A stretch of DNA of 64,000 nucleotides from Bacteroidia bacterium (GTDB lineage: Bacteria; Bacteroidota; Bacteroidia; Flavobacteriales_D; Cryomorphaceae): assembly GCA_030427905.1 (NCBI GenBank), contig JAUICL010000003.1, forward strand, positions 609,577-673,576. The letters are read 5' to 3'. The position numbers and the translations under genes are program-made. Below the pieces are notes generated by a model. The model had not been told where the DNA came from and made no database searches. It saw only the letters and a program-made list of their open reading frames with translations. Positions 34,408-43,628 of the stretch are shown piece after piece. The number at the start of each line of letters is the position of its first letter. The stretch's first letter is position 1.

Positions 34408-36986
34408 TTTTGTTCGCCCGTAATTGGCTCAGAAATCGCTGCGTCAATAACATGATTCGCAAGCGTTGACTCATCAGCTCGAACATCAAGTTTAGGAGAA
34501 TACTGGACGATAAACGTTTCTTTGACCCGAGTGGAAAGGTTAAAATACGGGATCCAAATTATGGCTGCGAAAACAGCCTTAGCAACGTCTTTGTACAAGG
34601 CTGCCGTCTCGGCATCGGTATAGAGCTCGGGGTAAAATGCTACAACGATCCATGTATCTAGTCCTTGCCCGACTAAATTCACGATGTAAAACAAAGTGAT
34701 CATTCTCGGGAAACTCGACCTGCGCTTGTAGAAGAGAACCACAATCAGAACGGCAAGCACCAACAGCCCCATATTGTATGCAAACTCTGCTGCAATCAAG
34801 AACTTCAAAGAAAAAGAATCGCTTAAAAAATCTAGATTCTGCCACATGGCCTGGTCGAAAAAACCAAATGTAATGAGGTGATAGAGCAGTAAGATCGGCG
34901 TAAGGTGCATGCCAATCATCGGCAAAACCATCCACCCGCCAAGCGGTTTCAACTCCTGTGAATACACTACAAAAGGGTCGTAGTATTTGTACACCTTCAC
35001 AGCTCCAAAAATGAACAGGCCTAGAAATAGAATAGCCAAAACCACCATCCAAGAACTCACGCCGGCATCTTCGGCGAGAAAATAATTGTAGAGCGCGAAA
35101 TTCATCGATTCTCGAATGTCTTCTACATCTGCGAGAAAACCAGCTGCTTCTTCTGGTTCCAGCCAATCTAAATCGATGCTAAACTCATGAAAAACCTTCA
35201 AGGTATTGCCATAGAGCTCTTGATGGGAAGTATACTTCATTCCTTCCCTTTCGATTAGGGTTGGATCATTTTCTATGGTCCACGGTTCCGGCAAATTGAC
35301 CCGAGTGACCTGCTCGTAATCCAAGACTGTGCTTACATCATATGGCATGGTACGCGTAGGACTAGATGGAAACGAGAGATAAGACTCGAGCAAAATAGGG
35401 TACACTTCCAAATACAGCCCAACACTATCATCTAGGAGTTCCCAAATATCGGAGCAGGTATATGACTCTACGATGGTGAAAACGTTTTCGCCATCGCGCT
35501 TGCCGTCGATAAAATCTACAGGATCTGATACTTCGATAGATGGATATAAGTTTGCATAAAAATGGAGGTACTCATCCTGCAGGTCTTCCTTGGTGTTGGA
35601 ACTCACTTGAGATCGCATCTGATCGGCATGGCGTCCCGAATAAATCGTGGTAAGCTCAATGCTGGCGCTGCCCCCTACTTCGTCTACATCTATCACTTCT
35701 TCCACCCGCACTTTACCGAGATTTCTCCGATCAAAAGATGTCAAATCGCGATCGCCTGGTCTGATCACCAGTCCTTTACCGTAAGTGGGTGAGTAAATGT
35801 GCGCCAGGTCTCCACCTTGGTTGGAATGCGTCGGGTCTATGATGATAAAATCATTGTCGAGCTCAAACCCCACTACACAATGATCAAAAGCGTAAGGTGT
35901 CACGAAGACCGAGTCAATATTGTTTCGTATGCTTGAATTGACCAATACCGGGTAGGCATCTACATCCATTTCTCTCAGAAGAGCTACCAAGAGCAAGGAC
36001 TTATCCTTGCAGTCGCCGTAGCGCTGCTTGTACACTTTTTGTGGTGGATTCGGCTTATATGCTCCTATGCCCGATTCGAAGCCCAAGTATCTAACTTCAT
36101 CTTGAACGAAGCGAATAAAATCGAGAATGCGACGATCTCGATCTTCTGCTTGACTGATCTCATTCGCCATGTTGGAGATATTCCCGTCGGTATATTCGTA
36201 GACTGGAAGCGCCCATTCGACCAATTCGCCCCAGCTTTCGATATTGGTAATCTCGATAGTATTTTCACCATCATACCAATACGGCACATTGCGATCGTAA
36301 TCCGATGCTACCACATCATCCAACTCCCAGGTATAAATCAGGAATTCCCTATTGGTCTGTACTTTTGGCGTGATTTCTTCTTGCGTGTACGTGATCGCAT
36401 ACTTCTCCGATTTTGGTACAAGCATGCGCGCGTATATTTTCGAAACCGGATCGGTATACTGACAAGTCCATTTAATTGCAATGTGATTTTTCAGCAATGG
36501 ATTCAAACCCTTAACGGTGTAGGCATAGTCCACCACATCACCTGCCCTAACATCCGGAAGTTCGAGCACGGCCGAGAGCGAGCCGTCGTAGAGTGACCTT
36601 TCTCTGTTTGACTCCTGCTGAAATATGCTAAAATCACCCGATTTAATTTGATACACCTTTTGCCCATCACGGTACACATCCACGTAGTGCACAGTCAGCT
36701 CTTGATAGCTTGGATCGAAACTCAACGAAATATCGGAGAGCGACTGCACCCCGTCGCTATTCAGCACTTGGTAGGTAAAGTGATAGAATTTTTCTTCATG
36801 GGCAGGTGAAAACTGCCGGTCGAAAAGGTAATAGTGGTAACCTTCGTGATCTTCAGGTGTCCCAGCTGTCTCAACGCTTACATCTTCTATCCAAGCTGAT
36901 TTGGAACCATATTTCAAGTCTTGAGACCAACACTTCGCAATAGCCATCCCCAACACAAGGATGGTAAGTATCAATTTTCTATTCAT
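34392..36986 (-). CDS. DUF3857 + transglutaminase-like + DUF2569 membrane protein
   Basis: An 864-aa exported protein: signal peptide to about residue 21 (KCWSQ); DUF3857 (about 55-230, with DVRAGDVVDYAYTVKGLNP); transglutaminase-like papain-fold domain with Cys326 in YGDCKDKS, His369 in FDHCVVGF and Asp384 in IIIDPT, so the triad is complete; a second beta domain; then four to five membrane helices in the C-terminal ~200 residues with LGGWMVLPMIG, the DUF2569 signature. Such proteins are frequent in Bacteroidota; the active triad suggests a protease or cross-linker acting in the periplasm, but no substrate is known. Monocistronic; 3' end overlaps the J-protein gene by 16 bp. Confidence 0.87.
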   Translation of the reverse strand: MNRKLILTILVLGMAIAKCWSQDLKYGSKSAWIEDVSVETAGTPEDHEGYHYYLFDRQFSPAHEEKFYHFTYQVLNSDGVQSLSDISLSFDPSYQELTVHYVDVYRDGQKVYQIKSGDFSIFQQESNRERSLYDGSLSAVLELPDVRAGDVVDYAYTVKGLNPLLKNHIAIKWTCQYTDPVSKIYARMLVPKSEKYAITYTQEEITPKVQTNREFLIYTWELDDVVASDYDRNVPYWYDGENTIEITNIESWGELVEWALPVYEYTDGNISNMANEISQAEDRDRRILDFIRFVQDEVRYLGFESGIGAYKPNPPQKVYKQRYGDCKDKSLLLVALLREMDVDAYPVLVNSSIRNNIDSVFVTPYAFDHCVVGFELDNDFIIIDPTHSNQGGDLAHIYSPTYGKGLVIRPGDRDLTSFDRRNLGKVRVEEVIDVDEVGGSASIELTTIYSGRHADQMRSQVSSNTKEDLQDEYLHFYANLYPSIEVSDPVDFIDGKRDGENVFTIVESYTCSDIWELLDDSVGLYLEVYPILLESYLSFPSSPTRTMPYDVSTVLDYEQVTRVNLPEPWTIENDPTLIEREGMKYTSHQELYGNTLKVFHEFSIDLDWLEPEEAAGFLADVEDIRESMNFALYNYFLAEDAGVSSWMVVLAILFLGLFIFGAVKVYKYYDPFVVYSQELKPLGGWMVLPMIGMHLTPILLLYHLITFGFFDQAMWQNLDFLSDSFSLKFLIAAEFAYNMGLLVLAVLIVVLFYKRRSSFPRMITLFYIVNLVGQGLDTWIVVAFYPELYTDAETAALYKDVAKAVFAAIIWIPYFNLSTRVKETFIVQYSPKLDVRADESTLANHVIDAAISEPITGEQNHLGL

Positions 36987-37022
36987 ATTTTCTCTACTCT
37001 ATCTCCTAGGTGTAGCATTCCG

Positions 37023-38228
37023 TTAGAACGATTCGGTAAAGCCAACAACAAAGGAATGCGCACGGTAGCTTTTGACCGTACCGTCTATATTGTCAACGTG
37101 ATTGATGTTTTGACCAAAACCGTAATCGAATCTAAGGTTCGCTCTGTTTTCGGGATCCACCATAAGTCTCAACCCCAATCCAGCCGACTTGTAAACTCCA
37201 TCGAGCGCCATGTCTCTGTAATCATTGGCCACCCGGCCTGCTCCAGCAAAGAAGACCATGCCCAAGGGGCCGAACACGGGCATGCGGTATTCTACCTGAC
37301 AATCGGCTATAACCTTGTCGCGAACGGCTCCTTCGTAATAGCCACGCATCCGTTCTGAGCCTCCCATCAAAGCAAGATCGTAAAAGGGCACCGTCCCGTA
37401 ATTTGCCTGAGTATATGCCTGAAATCCAACAACGTGTTCAAACCATGGTTTGATAAAGTACCGACAGTCGAGCTCATATCTCTGAAAGTCAAAATCGCTC
37501 CCCAAGTAGCTTCCATTAAATTGGGCATTGGCACCTACGTAATACCCTTCTGTGGTATTGTATCGGTGGTCTCTTCGGTCCAAAATAAAAGCGGGACCAA
37601 TACCAGAAGTGATTCCACCTTCATAGCCTGGGTATTGATTCAAAAGGTAAAAACTACTGTCTTCTAGTTCTATATTGGAGTAATAACTCAACTGTTGTTT
37701 CACTCCAAAGTAAAGGGTAGTCTCATCATCTACTGCAAATAGGATAGCATTCTTAAAGTTGAAACTCTCCGACTCGATTTCTTCTAAATTATTGTACTCC
37801 ACATTGTTTCCGATACCGAGGGCATACTGGGGAAACTTGATGTAGTTGGCTTCGGCTTTTACCACTATTTTATTCTCTTTGAGATAAGCCGTGCTACCCA
37901 ACACTACCTTAAACTGACCGAGAGAAGAAAGACTGGTTAATGCGCTAAAACTTGATGGTGCAGAAATGGTATCCTTTTTTACCAGATCAACCAGATTGTA
38001 TTTGACCAAGCCGAAAACCTGACCCGTCTCTTGCGAATAAGAGAAAATCGGGAAGGGAGCATAGACAAAAAAGTCCATGGCCTTCTGGTTCATTTGGGAA
38101 AATCTAGAAAGGGTATCCTTCTCAGACTCTGTCGTTTCTTGCCCAAAAACCGATGGCGAAGCCAAGCTGACCATCACGAATGACAGGAGGTAAAAAAAGA
38201 CTCTCCACGATTTCATCTCATCTTTCAT
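37023..38228 (-). CDS. Outer-membrane barrel of the Omp85/surface antigen (D15) type
   Basis: A 401-aa beta-barrel protein. A signal peptide follows either ATG 38228 or, more likely, ATG 38216 (MKSWRVFFYLLSFVMVSLAS ending near FGQ). The barrel has alternating strands such as FKVVLGSTAYLKENKIVVKAE, the extracellular LDRRDHRYNTTEGYYVGANA turn and the lid-loop motif GGSERMRGYYEGAVRDK, which corresponds to the conserved R-G-Y/F segment of Omp85 barrels. It ends in Phe (VVGFTESF), as expected for BAM-dependent insertion. No POTRA or patatin domain is present, so it is a barrel-only member. Function unknown. Confidence 0.85.
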   Translation of the reverse strand: MKDEMKSWRVFFYLLSFVMVSLASPSVFGQETTESEKDTLSRFSQMNQKAMDFFVYAPFPIFSYSQETGQVFGLVKYNLVDLVKKDTISAPSSFSALTSLSSLGQFKVVLGSTAYLKENKIVVKAEANYIKFPQYALGIGNNVEYNNLEEIESESFNFKNAILFAVDDETTLYFGVKQQLSYYSNIELEDSSFYLLNQYPGYEGGITSGIGPAFILDRRDHRYNTTEGYYVGANAQFNGSYLGSDFDFQRYELDCRYFIKPWFEHVVGFQAYTQANYGTVPFYDLALMGGSERMRGYYEGAVRDKVIADCQVEYRMPVFGPLGMVFFAGAGRVANDYRDMALDGVYKSAGLGLRLMVDPENRANLRFDYGFGQNINHVDNIDGTVKSYRAHSFVVGFTESF

Positions 38229-38329
38229 AGGCTTGATTACGGCGGGTTTTGCAGCTCAAAATCTACTTAATTTTCGGGTATACCAAATGCGATGTCTGGT
38301 TTTTCCTATATATTGTCCGCATTGAAGCG

Positions 38330-38782
38330 ATGAACACAATCATTACTCCTTTCGAAAACAAAGACTTTGACTCAGTAGTCGAACTTTTTGACCAGAACAC
38401 GCCGATGTATTTTTCGGCTTCCGAACGGGATGACTTGATCGAATATTTGAAAAACGAGCGCGAAGACTACTTCATTTACCGGTCGGGCAAGGTAGTCGTG
38501 GCTTCTGGTGGTATTAATTACTTTCCTCTTGAAAATAAAGCTCGCATCTCATGGGATCTCGTTTCTCCCGAAGTGCAAGGCAAGGGTATTGGTCGTGAGC
38601 TGCTCGAATTTAGGTTGAAGCGTATCCGCAAACACCATCCCGATTGGGTGGTTGAAGTTCGAACTTCACAACACGCATTTGGGTTCTACCAAAAGTCGGG
38701 TTTCGAAATCCAAAATGTAGTGCGAGACTATTGGGCCCAAGGGTTTGACCTGTACGAAATGAGACAACAAACATCTAAGTGA
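38330..38782 (+). CDS. GNAT-family N-acetyltransferase
   Basis: A 150-aa GNAT starting at ATG 38330 (MNTIITPFENKDFDSVVELF); the open frame to 38249 would add 27 residues with no domain match. The acetyl-CoA loop is clear: SWDLVSPEVQGKGIGRELLEFRLKRI (R/Q-x-x-G-x-G/R), preceded by VVASGGINYF and followed by VEVRTSQHAFGFYQKSGFEI. Substrate not known. Single gene, 102 bp from the divergent Omp85-type gene and followed by the SPFH gene after 137 bp. Confidence 0.88.
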   Translation: MNTIITPFENKDFDSVVELFDQNTPMYFSASERDDLIEYLKNEREDYFIYRSGKVVVASGGINYFPLENKARISWDLVSPEVQGKGIGRELLEFRLKRIRKHHPDWVVEVRTSQHAFGFYQKSGFEIQNVVRDYWAQGFDLYEMRQQTSK

Positions 38783-38919
38783 TATTGGCATTTCATCGAA
38801 TTATATTGTGGCTATCCCATTCTTCATTCCCGGCGACCGCTTATCCGAATCGCCCGCTACCACTCAGTTTTTTCCCTATTTTGAATCTATTGATTAACCA
38901 TTAAAAACAAATAATAGCT

Positions 38920-40338
38920 ATGACAGCACTCATGTATTTAGGATTACTCCTCATCATCTTCTCGGTCGTAATGTTCTTCATGCACCCTTACCTAAGCGCG
39001 GAGAACGAATATTATACCCAAGATCCAAACAGCCCAACGTATCGCCCTGAAGCTGCGGGAAAACTTAAAAAGAAGAAAAGCCATCCTTTTCTGCTGTTTT
39101 TCAACAGAATGAGAACGAGATGGCTCATACTCGCCGGTATTGCCATGTTTATGCTCAACGGACTCTTCTTTTACGCAAATCCAGGAACGGCCTATGCCGT
39201 GCAGTACCTTTGGGGTGGTGATGAAGCCATTTTCTCTCAAGGTATTAAGATGAAACTTTGGGGTAGAACTATTCCTATGTCGTATGAAATCCCCGTGCAA
39301 GATGTGATCTTGTATAAGGATCAAGACCTTCCGCAATCCAATGCGATTTACTACCGGGGCGCTTCGCAATGGGAGTTTGCAGACGCGATTAAAGCACACA
39401 TCGGAACTTCAGTAATTGTCGGTATTGACGTTGGGAATGACGAGGTATTCTTAAACATGGCCGACCGGAACCAGTCTGAGCACAATCTGGTATACTCTCG
39501 GATTATGCCAAACATCAGCGCGGCCATAAAAAATACGTGCAAGCTACTCGATGCCCAGGATTACATTGCTGGGGCTTCGGCTCAGTTTGACCAATACTTC
39601 AGAGATCAGCTCGAAAACGGGATGTACCAAACTGAAGAATACTTTGAAGAAGAAGAGTCGCCTGAGATTATTGGAGACTCCACCACGGTGCGAACGATTC
39701 CAAACAAGTCGAACACGAAGCAAAAACGGTATCGGATTAAGCGCCGAAATGGGGAGCCAATGCGCGACAATTCAAACACCCTCAATCAATACGGACTGAA
39801 GATTCTTCAAGCGCAAGTAACTTCTATTGACTGGGAAGGATCATTTGACGAGCGACTTGACCTTCAAAAAGATCAGGTGGCCCAAACCCAACTCGAGAAG
39901 CAGGAAGCTGAGAAGGAGATATACCGGACCCAGAAGGAGATTGCCAAAGGTGAAGCCGAAAAAGCGAAGGAAAGAGCCAAGCTCGAAAAAGAACAGATTC
40001 AGCTTACTATCGAAGCCGAAACCAAAGCGAAGGTTGCAGCTTACAAAGTTACCGAAGAGCAAAATCTCCTGGATGCCGCTCGAAAAACAGCAGAGCGTAT
40101 CCGCGTGGAATCGGATGCCGAAGCGCTTAAAAATAAGCGACTCGTACAGGCCGGATTGACACCACAAGAGAGAGCTGAGTGGGAGTACAAAACGGCAATA
40201 GGCGTGGCGCAGCACATTTCCAACATAAACCTACCAGATGTCTACATCTCAGGAAAAGATGGAAAGCAAGGCCAATCTGGAATTCTGGAAGACTTGCTCG
40301 GAGCGGAGTTTGCCAAAAAGATGCTCGAAATGAAGTAG
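38920..40338 (+). CDS. SPFH/band-7 membrane protein with long coiled coil
   Basis: A 472-aa protein with two N-terminal membrane helices (residues 1-20 and about 66-88), an SPFH domain (GGDEAIFSQGIKMKLWGRTI, IPVQDVILYK, VIVGIDVGNDEVFLNMADRN) and, from about 305, a long charged coiled coil (QLEKQEAEKEIYRTQKEIAK and KAKERAKLEKEQIQLTIEAE) that continues with AARKTAERIRVESDAEALKN. The conserved tail AQHISNINLPDVYISG is typical of flotillin-like relatives. An acidic/basic linker (EEEESPEI, NKSNTKQKRYRIKRRNG) sits in the middle. Likely forms a membrane-associated oligomeric ring or scaffold; no NfeD or protease partner is encoded next to it. Monocistronic with a strong terminator. Confidence 0.88.
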   Translation: MTALMYLGLLLIIFSVVMFFMHPYLSAENEYYTQDPNSPTYRPEAAGKLKKKKSHPFLLFFNRMRTRWLILAGIAMFMLNGLFFYANPGTAYAVQYLWGGDEAIFSQGIKMKLWGRTIPMSYEIPVQDVILYKDQDLPQSNAIYYRGASQWEFADAIKAHIGTSVIVGIDVGNDEVFLNMADRNQSEHNLVYSRIMPNISAAIKNTCKLLDAQDYIAGASAQFDQYFRDQLENGMYQTEEYFEEEESPEIIGDSTTVRTIPNKSNTKQKRYRIKRRNGEPMRDNSNTLNQYGLKILQAQVTSIDWEGSFDERLDLQKDQVAQTQLEKQEAEKEIYRTQKEIAKGEAEKAKERAKLEKEQIQLTIEAETKAKVAAYKVTEEQNLLDAARKTAERIRVESDAEALKNKRLVQAGLTPQERAEWEYKTAIGVAQHISNINLPDVYISGKDGKQGQSGILEDLLGAEFAKKMLEMK

Positions 40339-40364
40339 TCTAATTTTTGACGATGAACTTCTTC

Positions 40365-40396
40365 GCGCCCCGTAATTTTGCGGGGCGCTTTTTTTT
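40365..40396 (+). terminator. Intrinsic terminator after the SPFH gene
   Basis: GCGCCCCG (40365-40372) pairs perfectly with CGGGGCGC (40381-40388), loop of 8 nt, followed by eight T residues. Confidence 0.92.
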
Positions 40397-40434
40397 GTCA
40401 TCCCTCCTGACATAGGGTTGTCACGGGCCCCATT

Positions 40435-40442
40435 TACGTTTG
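40435..40442 (+). promoter_or_regulatory. -7 promoter element of the GyrI-like/WYL operon
   Basis: TACGTTTG, an exact TAnnTTTG, 36 bp before the ATG at 40479. A TTG at 40418-40420 is only 14 bp upstream, too close for a standard -33 box. Confidence 0.4.
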
Positions 40443-40478
40443 TATCGAAATCAATTACAAACTTTAAATCATTTCAAA

Positions 40479-40931
40479 ATGGAGACAAAACAAATCCAAT
40501 CCAAACAAGCTGTTACAAGACAGATGAAGACAACGCTCAAAACGATGACCAAAGAAGTGGAGCCCATCATTGAGGGCCTGATGCAAGAAGTGGAAAGCTC
40601 AAACCTCGACCAATCTGGACCGCTCGAATTCATCTATACTGGAGTGAATACCGATATGGAGCATGTGTTCGACTTGGAGATTGCCGTGCCTGTTGCCACA
40701 GGTTCAAAAGACCAAGACGCCGTAAAAACAAAGAACCTTCCAGAATTAAAGTGCGTTTCGACTTTATTTAAAGGATCGATGGATGAGATAGACGACGTGT
40801 ACAAAACCATTTACACTGGCCTTGAGCAAAAAGGAATCATCCCGACCGATACGGTGCGCGAGATTTACGAAAACTGGGTATCTTATTCGTCCAAAGAAAA
40901 CGTTGTAGAAATACAGGTTGGGATAAACTAA
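40479..40931 (+). CDS. GyrI-like effector-binding domain protein
   Basis: A 150-aa single-domain protein starting at ATG 40479 (METKQIQSKQAVTRQMKTTL); an in-frame TTG/GTG extension to 40440 is not needed. The strand-helix layout (KQAVTRQMKTTLKTMTKEVEP, then LEFIYTGVNTDMEHVFDLEI), the V-P-V/I after an Asp-rich strand and the VSTLFKGSMDEIDDVYKTIY region fit the GyrI-like/SOUL-type small-molecule binding domain, here without a DNA-binding part. It is 6 bp upstream of the WYL regulator gene and may deliver or sense an effector for it. Ligand unknown. Confidence 0.72.
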   Translation: METKQIQSKQAVTRQMKTTLKTMTKEVEPIIEGLMQEVESSNLDQSGPLEFIYTGVNTDMEHVFDLEIAVPVATGSKDQDAVKTKNLPELKCVSTLFKGSMDEIDDVYKTIYTGLEQKGIIPTDTVREIYENWVSYSSKENVVEIQVGIN

Positions 40932-40937
40932 ACACGG

Positions 40938-41900
40938 ATGAACCGAATAGACCGGTTGCAAGCCATATTGACCACGCTTCAAAGCAAAAGGGTTGTGAGA
41001 GCCGAAGAGCTCTCCAACCGCTTTGGCGTGAGTCACAGAACTATATACCGCGATATTCGCGCGCTCGAAGAAGGCGGCGTACCTATTGGGTCTGAAGCCG
41101 GAATAGGATACTTCTTGAGCGATGGATACCACATCCCCCCTGTTATGTTTACCCATCACGAAGCAAGAGCACTGCTGCTCGCGGGCAAAATGGTCGAGCA
41201 AATGACAGACTCTACCGTTTCAAGCCACTATCAAAACGCCCTTACCAAGGTGCGGGCCGTGCTCGACATGGACAAGAAAGACGAATTGGAATCGCTCGAT
41301 CGCGATATCATCATCAACCCATTTCCGAATGAGCCACAAATGCACGACTCGCTCGAAATGGACAAAATCAAACACGCACTTTCGATTTCTCGAACCTTAA
41401 ATCTGGTATACAATGCGCGCGGAAGCGGAGAGCAAACGATTAGAGAAGTGGAACCCATCGGACTATGCTTCTATTATGGGGCTTGGCACCTAATAGCCTT
41501 CTGTCGTCTCCGGCAAGACTACCGCGACTTTAGACTCGACCGGATAGAGAAACTCGCCCTGACCGACCAACGGTACCAGCGTCACAAACACCCTCGACTC
41601 CGCGCCTACATCGATTCACTCATCGAAGGAACCGAATTGGATGTTGGAATCATTCGCGTCAGAAAATCAATCCACAAGTACCTCGAGAACACTAAATTTC
41701 AAATCGGACTGGTATTCGAAGAAGAGAAAGGCGAATGGGTAGAAATGCACTTTGCCGTTTTTCACATCGACTATCTGGCTCGGTGGATTCTGAGTATTTG
41801 CAGTGGAGTTGAAATCGTAGAACCCCAAGCATTGCGCTCGCGAGTGGTGGCGCTTACCAAAGAGTTAGCAAACGAATATCTCGGCGGAAAGCCAGAGTGA
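40938..41900 (+). CDS. YafY-type transcriptional regulator with HTH and WYL domains
   Basis: A 320-aa regulator: N-terminal winged HTH (RLQAILTTLQSKRVVRAEEL, FGVSHRTIYRDIRALEEGGVPI), a middle helical part, and a WYL domain with NLVYNARGSGEQTIREVEPIG, LCFYYGAWHLIAFCRLRQDYRDFRLDRI. The W-x-L position reads as WHLI. A WCX-like C-terminal strand region follows (VFEEEKGEWVEMHFAVF), ending in VVALTKELANEYLGG. It shares an operon with the GyrI-like gene. WYL domains bind ligands (often nucleic acid fragments or small molecules); the pairing suggests a two-part sensor. No nearby defence genes were seen, so a phage-defence role is not proposed. Confidence 0.88.
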   Translation: MNRIDRLQAILTTLQSKRVVRAEELSNRFGVSHRTIYRDIRALEEGGVPIGSEAGIGYFLSDGYHIPPVMFTHHEARALLLAGKMVEQMTDSTVSSHYQNALTKVRAVLDMDKKDELESLDRDIIINPFPNEPQMHDSLEMDKIKHALSISRTLNLVYNARGSGEQTIREVEPIGLCFYYGAWHLIAFCRLRQDYRDFRLDRIEKLALTDQRYQRHKHPRLRAYIDSLIEGTELDVGIIRVRKSIHKYLENTKFQIGLVFEEEKGEWVEMHFAVFHIDYLARWILSICSGVEIVEPQALRSRVVALTKELANEYLGGKPE

Positions 41901-41915
41901 ACTTTAAGATCCTGA

Positions 41916-42509
41916 TTAAACCACCTGAAAGAGTACCATCGCATAGACGAAAAACCGAGCGAAGCGGAACGTCCCCAAAAGGAGCAGCGACCGTAGGTTG
42001 TAATTGAGCATACCAGCACCGAGACACATGGTGCTGTATGGCAATGGCAATAGCGCCGCGATAATAATGATCAAGCCACCCCAGCTCCTGAGCATTTTAA
42101 ACTGCTCTTCAAATTTTACATTGATGTAGTGCTCAATACGATTGAAATTCACCAATCTGGTCCCTAAGAAGTAGGCTACCAAGCCTGCAGAATAGCTGAT
42201 CAGTGCCAGGAAAAACACCACAAAATAAGGCGATGAGAACCCTTTGGCCCAAAGAATAAACAAATCGGGGGGCACCAAGCCCAGAATGGTTTCGCTGACA
42301 AAAAACACGCTAAAAACCAGCTCTTCGGAGAAAATCTTCGAATACTTCTCAAAGTAAAACGCAATGCCTGGTGTGAGCTGTTCAAACAAGACCAAGCCCA
42401 CAAGCACGATCCCCATAAACATTCCGAACTTGATCGAAATCTTTTTGAGAAACTTGTAAAACCCCTTTCGGTGGTAAAAGAAGTGATAGCGTTTTAGCGT
42501 CGTCCACAT
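41916..42509 (-). CDS. VTT/DedA-family (SNARE-associated) membrane protein
   Basis: A 197-aa protein starting at ATG 42509 (MWTTLKRYHFFYHRKGFYKF), 41-48 bp downstream of a TAnnTTTG box; the frame is open to ATG 42539 but that start would leave almost no 5' leader. It has 5-6 membrane helices; the region SETILGLVPPDLFILWAKG contains the re-entrant E-x-x-x-P-x-P/P-D type motif of VTT proteins, and AALLPLPYSTMCLGAGML with R-F-A-R-F near the end is the second signature. Such proteins help distribute or scramble polyprenyl phosphates and phospholipids. Single gene, convergent with the WYL regulator. Confidence 0.82.
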   Translation of the reverse strand: MWTTLKRYHFFYHRKGFYKFLKKISIKFGMFMGIVLVGLVLFEQLTPGIAFYFEKYSKIFSEELVFSVFFVSETILGLVPPDLFILWAKGFSSPYFVVFFLALISYSAGLVAYFLGTRLVNFNRIEHYINVKFEEQFKMLRSWGGLIIIIAALLPLPYSTMCLGAGMLNYNLRSLLLLGTFRFARFFVYAMVLFQVV

Positions 42510-42549
42510 AGTCAATCTGTTTTGCAGTTGAATACGCAAAACAGGTCTG

Positions 42550-42557
42550 CAAAGTTA
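42550..42557 (-). promoter_or_regulatory. -7 promoter element of the VTT protein gene
   Basis: TAACTTTG on the minus strand (TAnnTTTG). It supports the start codon at 42509 over 42539 because transcription from it would begin near 42543. Confidence 0.42.
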
Positions 42558-42623
42558 TAGCACTCGCAGCATTATTTTGAATAAAAATCTGTAAATCGCA
42601 AGAAGCTTGTAAACATTCATAAA

Positions 42624-43628
42624 ATGAAGTATATCCTCCTGCTTGCCACACTTCTAATTACACTTGGTCACCATTCATTTGGTCAACACAATACCGAAAT
42701 TTCAGATCCAATCATTGTCATTCACGGCGGCGCGGGATTTATTGAAAAAAGCATGCTCACTGACGAAGAAGAGAAGGAAGTCTACGCAGCTATTGAGTCT
42801 GCATTGGAAGCGGGTCACAAAGTATTGACGGACGGCGGTAGCGCAGAATTGGCCGTAGTTGCAGCGATCAAAATTCTCGAAAACAGCCCACACTTCAATG
42901 CAGGTAAGGGCGCCGTAATGACGGCAGAAGGACGCCACGAATTAGATGCTTCTATCATGCGGGGAAGCGATCTACAGGCTGGTGCGGTAGCAGGTGTCAC
43001 CACGCTCAAAAACCCCATTGAAGGAGCCTTGGCGGTGATGAATGAGTCGTGGCACGTGATGCTCCAGGGTGAAGGGGCCGATGCATTTGCTCGGAGTCAG
43101 AAGCTTGAGCAAGTAGATAACTCCTACTTCACCACCCCAAAAGTAAAGGCCGAATGGGCAGCCAGTAAAGCCGAAGGCTACCACTCGCCTATTTCAGCTA
43201 CGCTTCGCAAGTTCGGAACAGTTGGTTGTGTAGCTCGCGACAAGAACGGAAATCTTGCCGCAGGGACTTCTACTGGTGGACTGATGAACAAAGAGTTTGG
43301 CCGCGTTGGCGATAGTCCGATTATTGGGGCAGGAACTTATGCCGACAACAAGACCTGCGCGGTTTCCTGCACAGGTCAAGGTGAGTACTACATACGTTTG
43401 GGATTCGCGAAGGAAATTTCAGACCACATTGCTTTCGGAAAAGTCTCTTTGGAAAAGGCTGTGAAGTATACCTTGTTTGAAAGACTCGACCCGATGGAAG
43501 CCCTGGGCGGCGTAATCGCTCTTGATGTGGATGGAAATATTTCCATGGAGTTTAATACGCCTGGAATGTACCGCGGCTGGAAGACATTGAAAGAAACGGA
43601 GATCAAGCTCTACGGTAAAGAAGATTAG
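42624..43628 (+). CDS. Isoaspartyl peptidase / type III L-asparaginase (Ntn hydrolase)
   Basis: A 334-aa exported Ntn hydrolase. Signal peptide MKYILLLATLLITLGHHSFGQ; VIHGGAGF near the N-terminus; alpha subunit ending before the autocatalytic Thr199 in KFGTVGCVARD; conserved GTSTGGLMNKEFGRVGDSPIIGAGTYAD after it. The precursor should split before Thr199 into two subunits. Family members hydrolyse L-asparagine, beta-Asp dipeptides or, in the glycosylasparaginase branch, GlcNAc-Asn. The exported location and the presence of an N-glycan-degrading operon elsewhere in the window make the last activity possible but not shown. It ends with a 4-bp overlap with the convergent DUF4097-like gene. Confidence 0.92.
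   Translation: MKYILLLATLLITLGHHSFGQHNTEISDPIIVIHGGAGFIEKSMLTDEEEKEVYAAIESALEAGHKVLTDGGSAELAVVAAIKILENSPHFNAGKGAVMTAEGRHELDASIMRGSDLQAGAVAGVTTLKNPIEGALAVMNESWHVMLQGEGADAFARSQKLEQVDNSYFTTPKVKAEWAASKAEGYHSPISATLRKFGTVGCVARDKNGNLAAGTSTGGLMNKEFGRVGDSPIIGAGTYADNKTCAVSCTGQGEYYIRLGFAKEISDHIAFGKVSLEKAVKYTLFERLDPMEALGGVIALDVDGNISMEFNTPGMYRGWKTLKETEIKLYGKED

Noticed and set aside
34579..35166. 195-codon minus-strand frame inside the C-terminal part of the DUF3857/transglutaminase gene
   Set aside because: Same strand but another frame of a well-supported membrane protein; no motif and odd composition.
36039..36596. 185-codon + strand open frame inside the DUF3857/transglutaminase gene
   Set aside because: Fully antisense to a clear domain protein; composition and lack of any motif mark it as a shadow frame.
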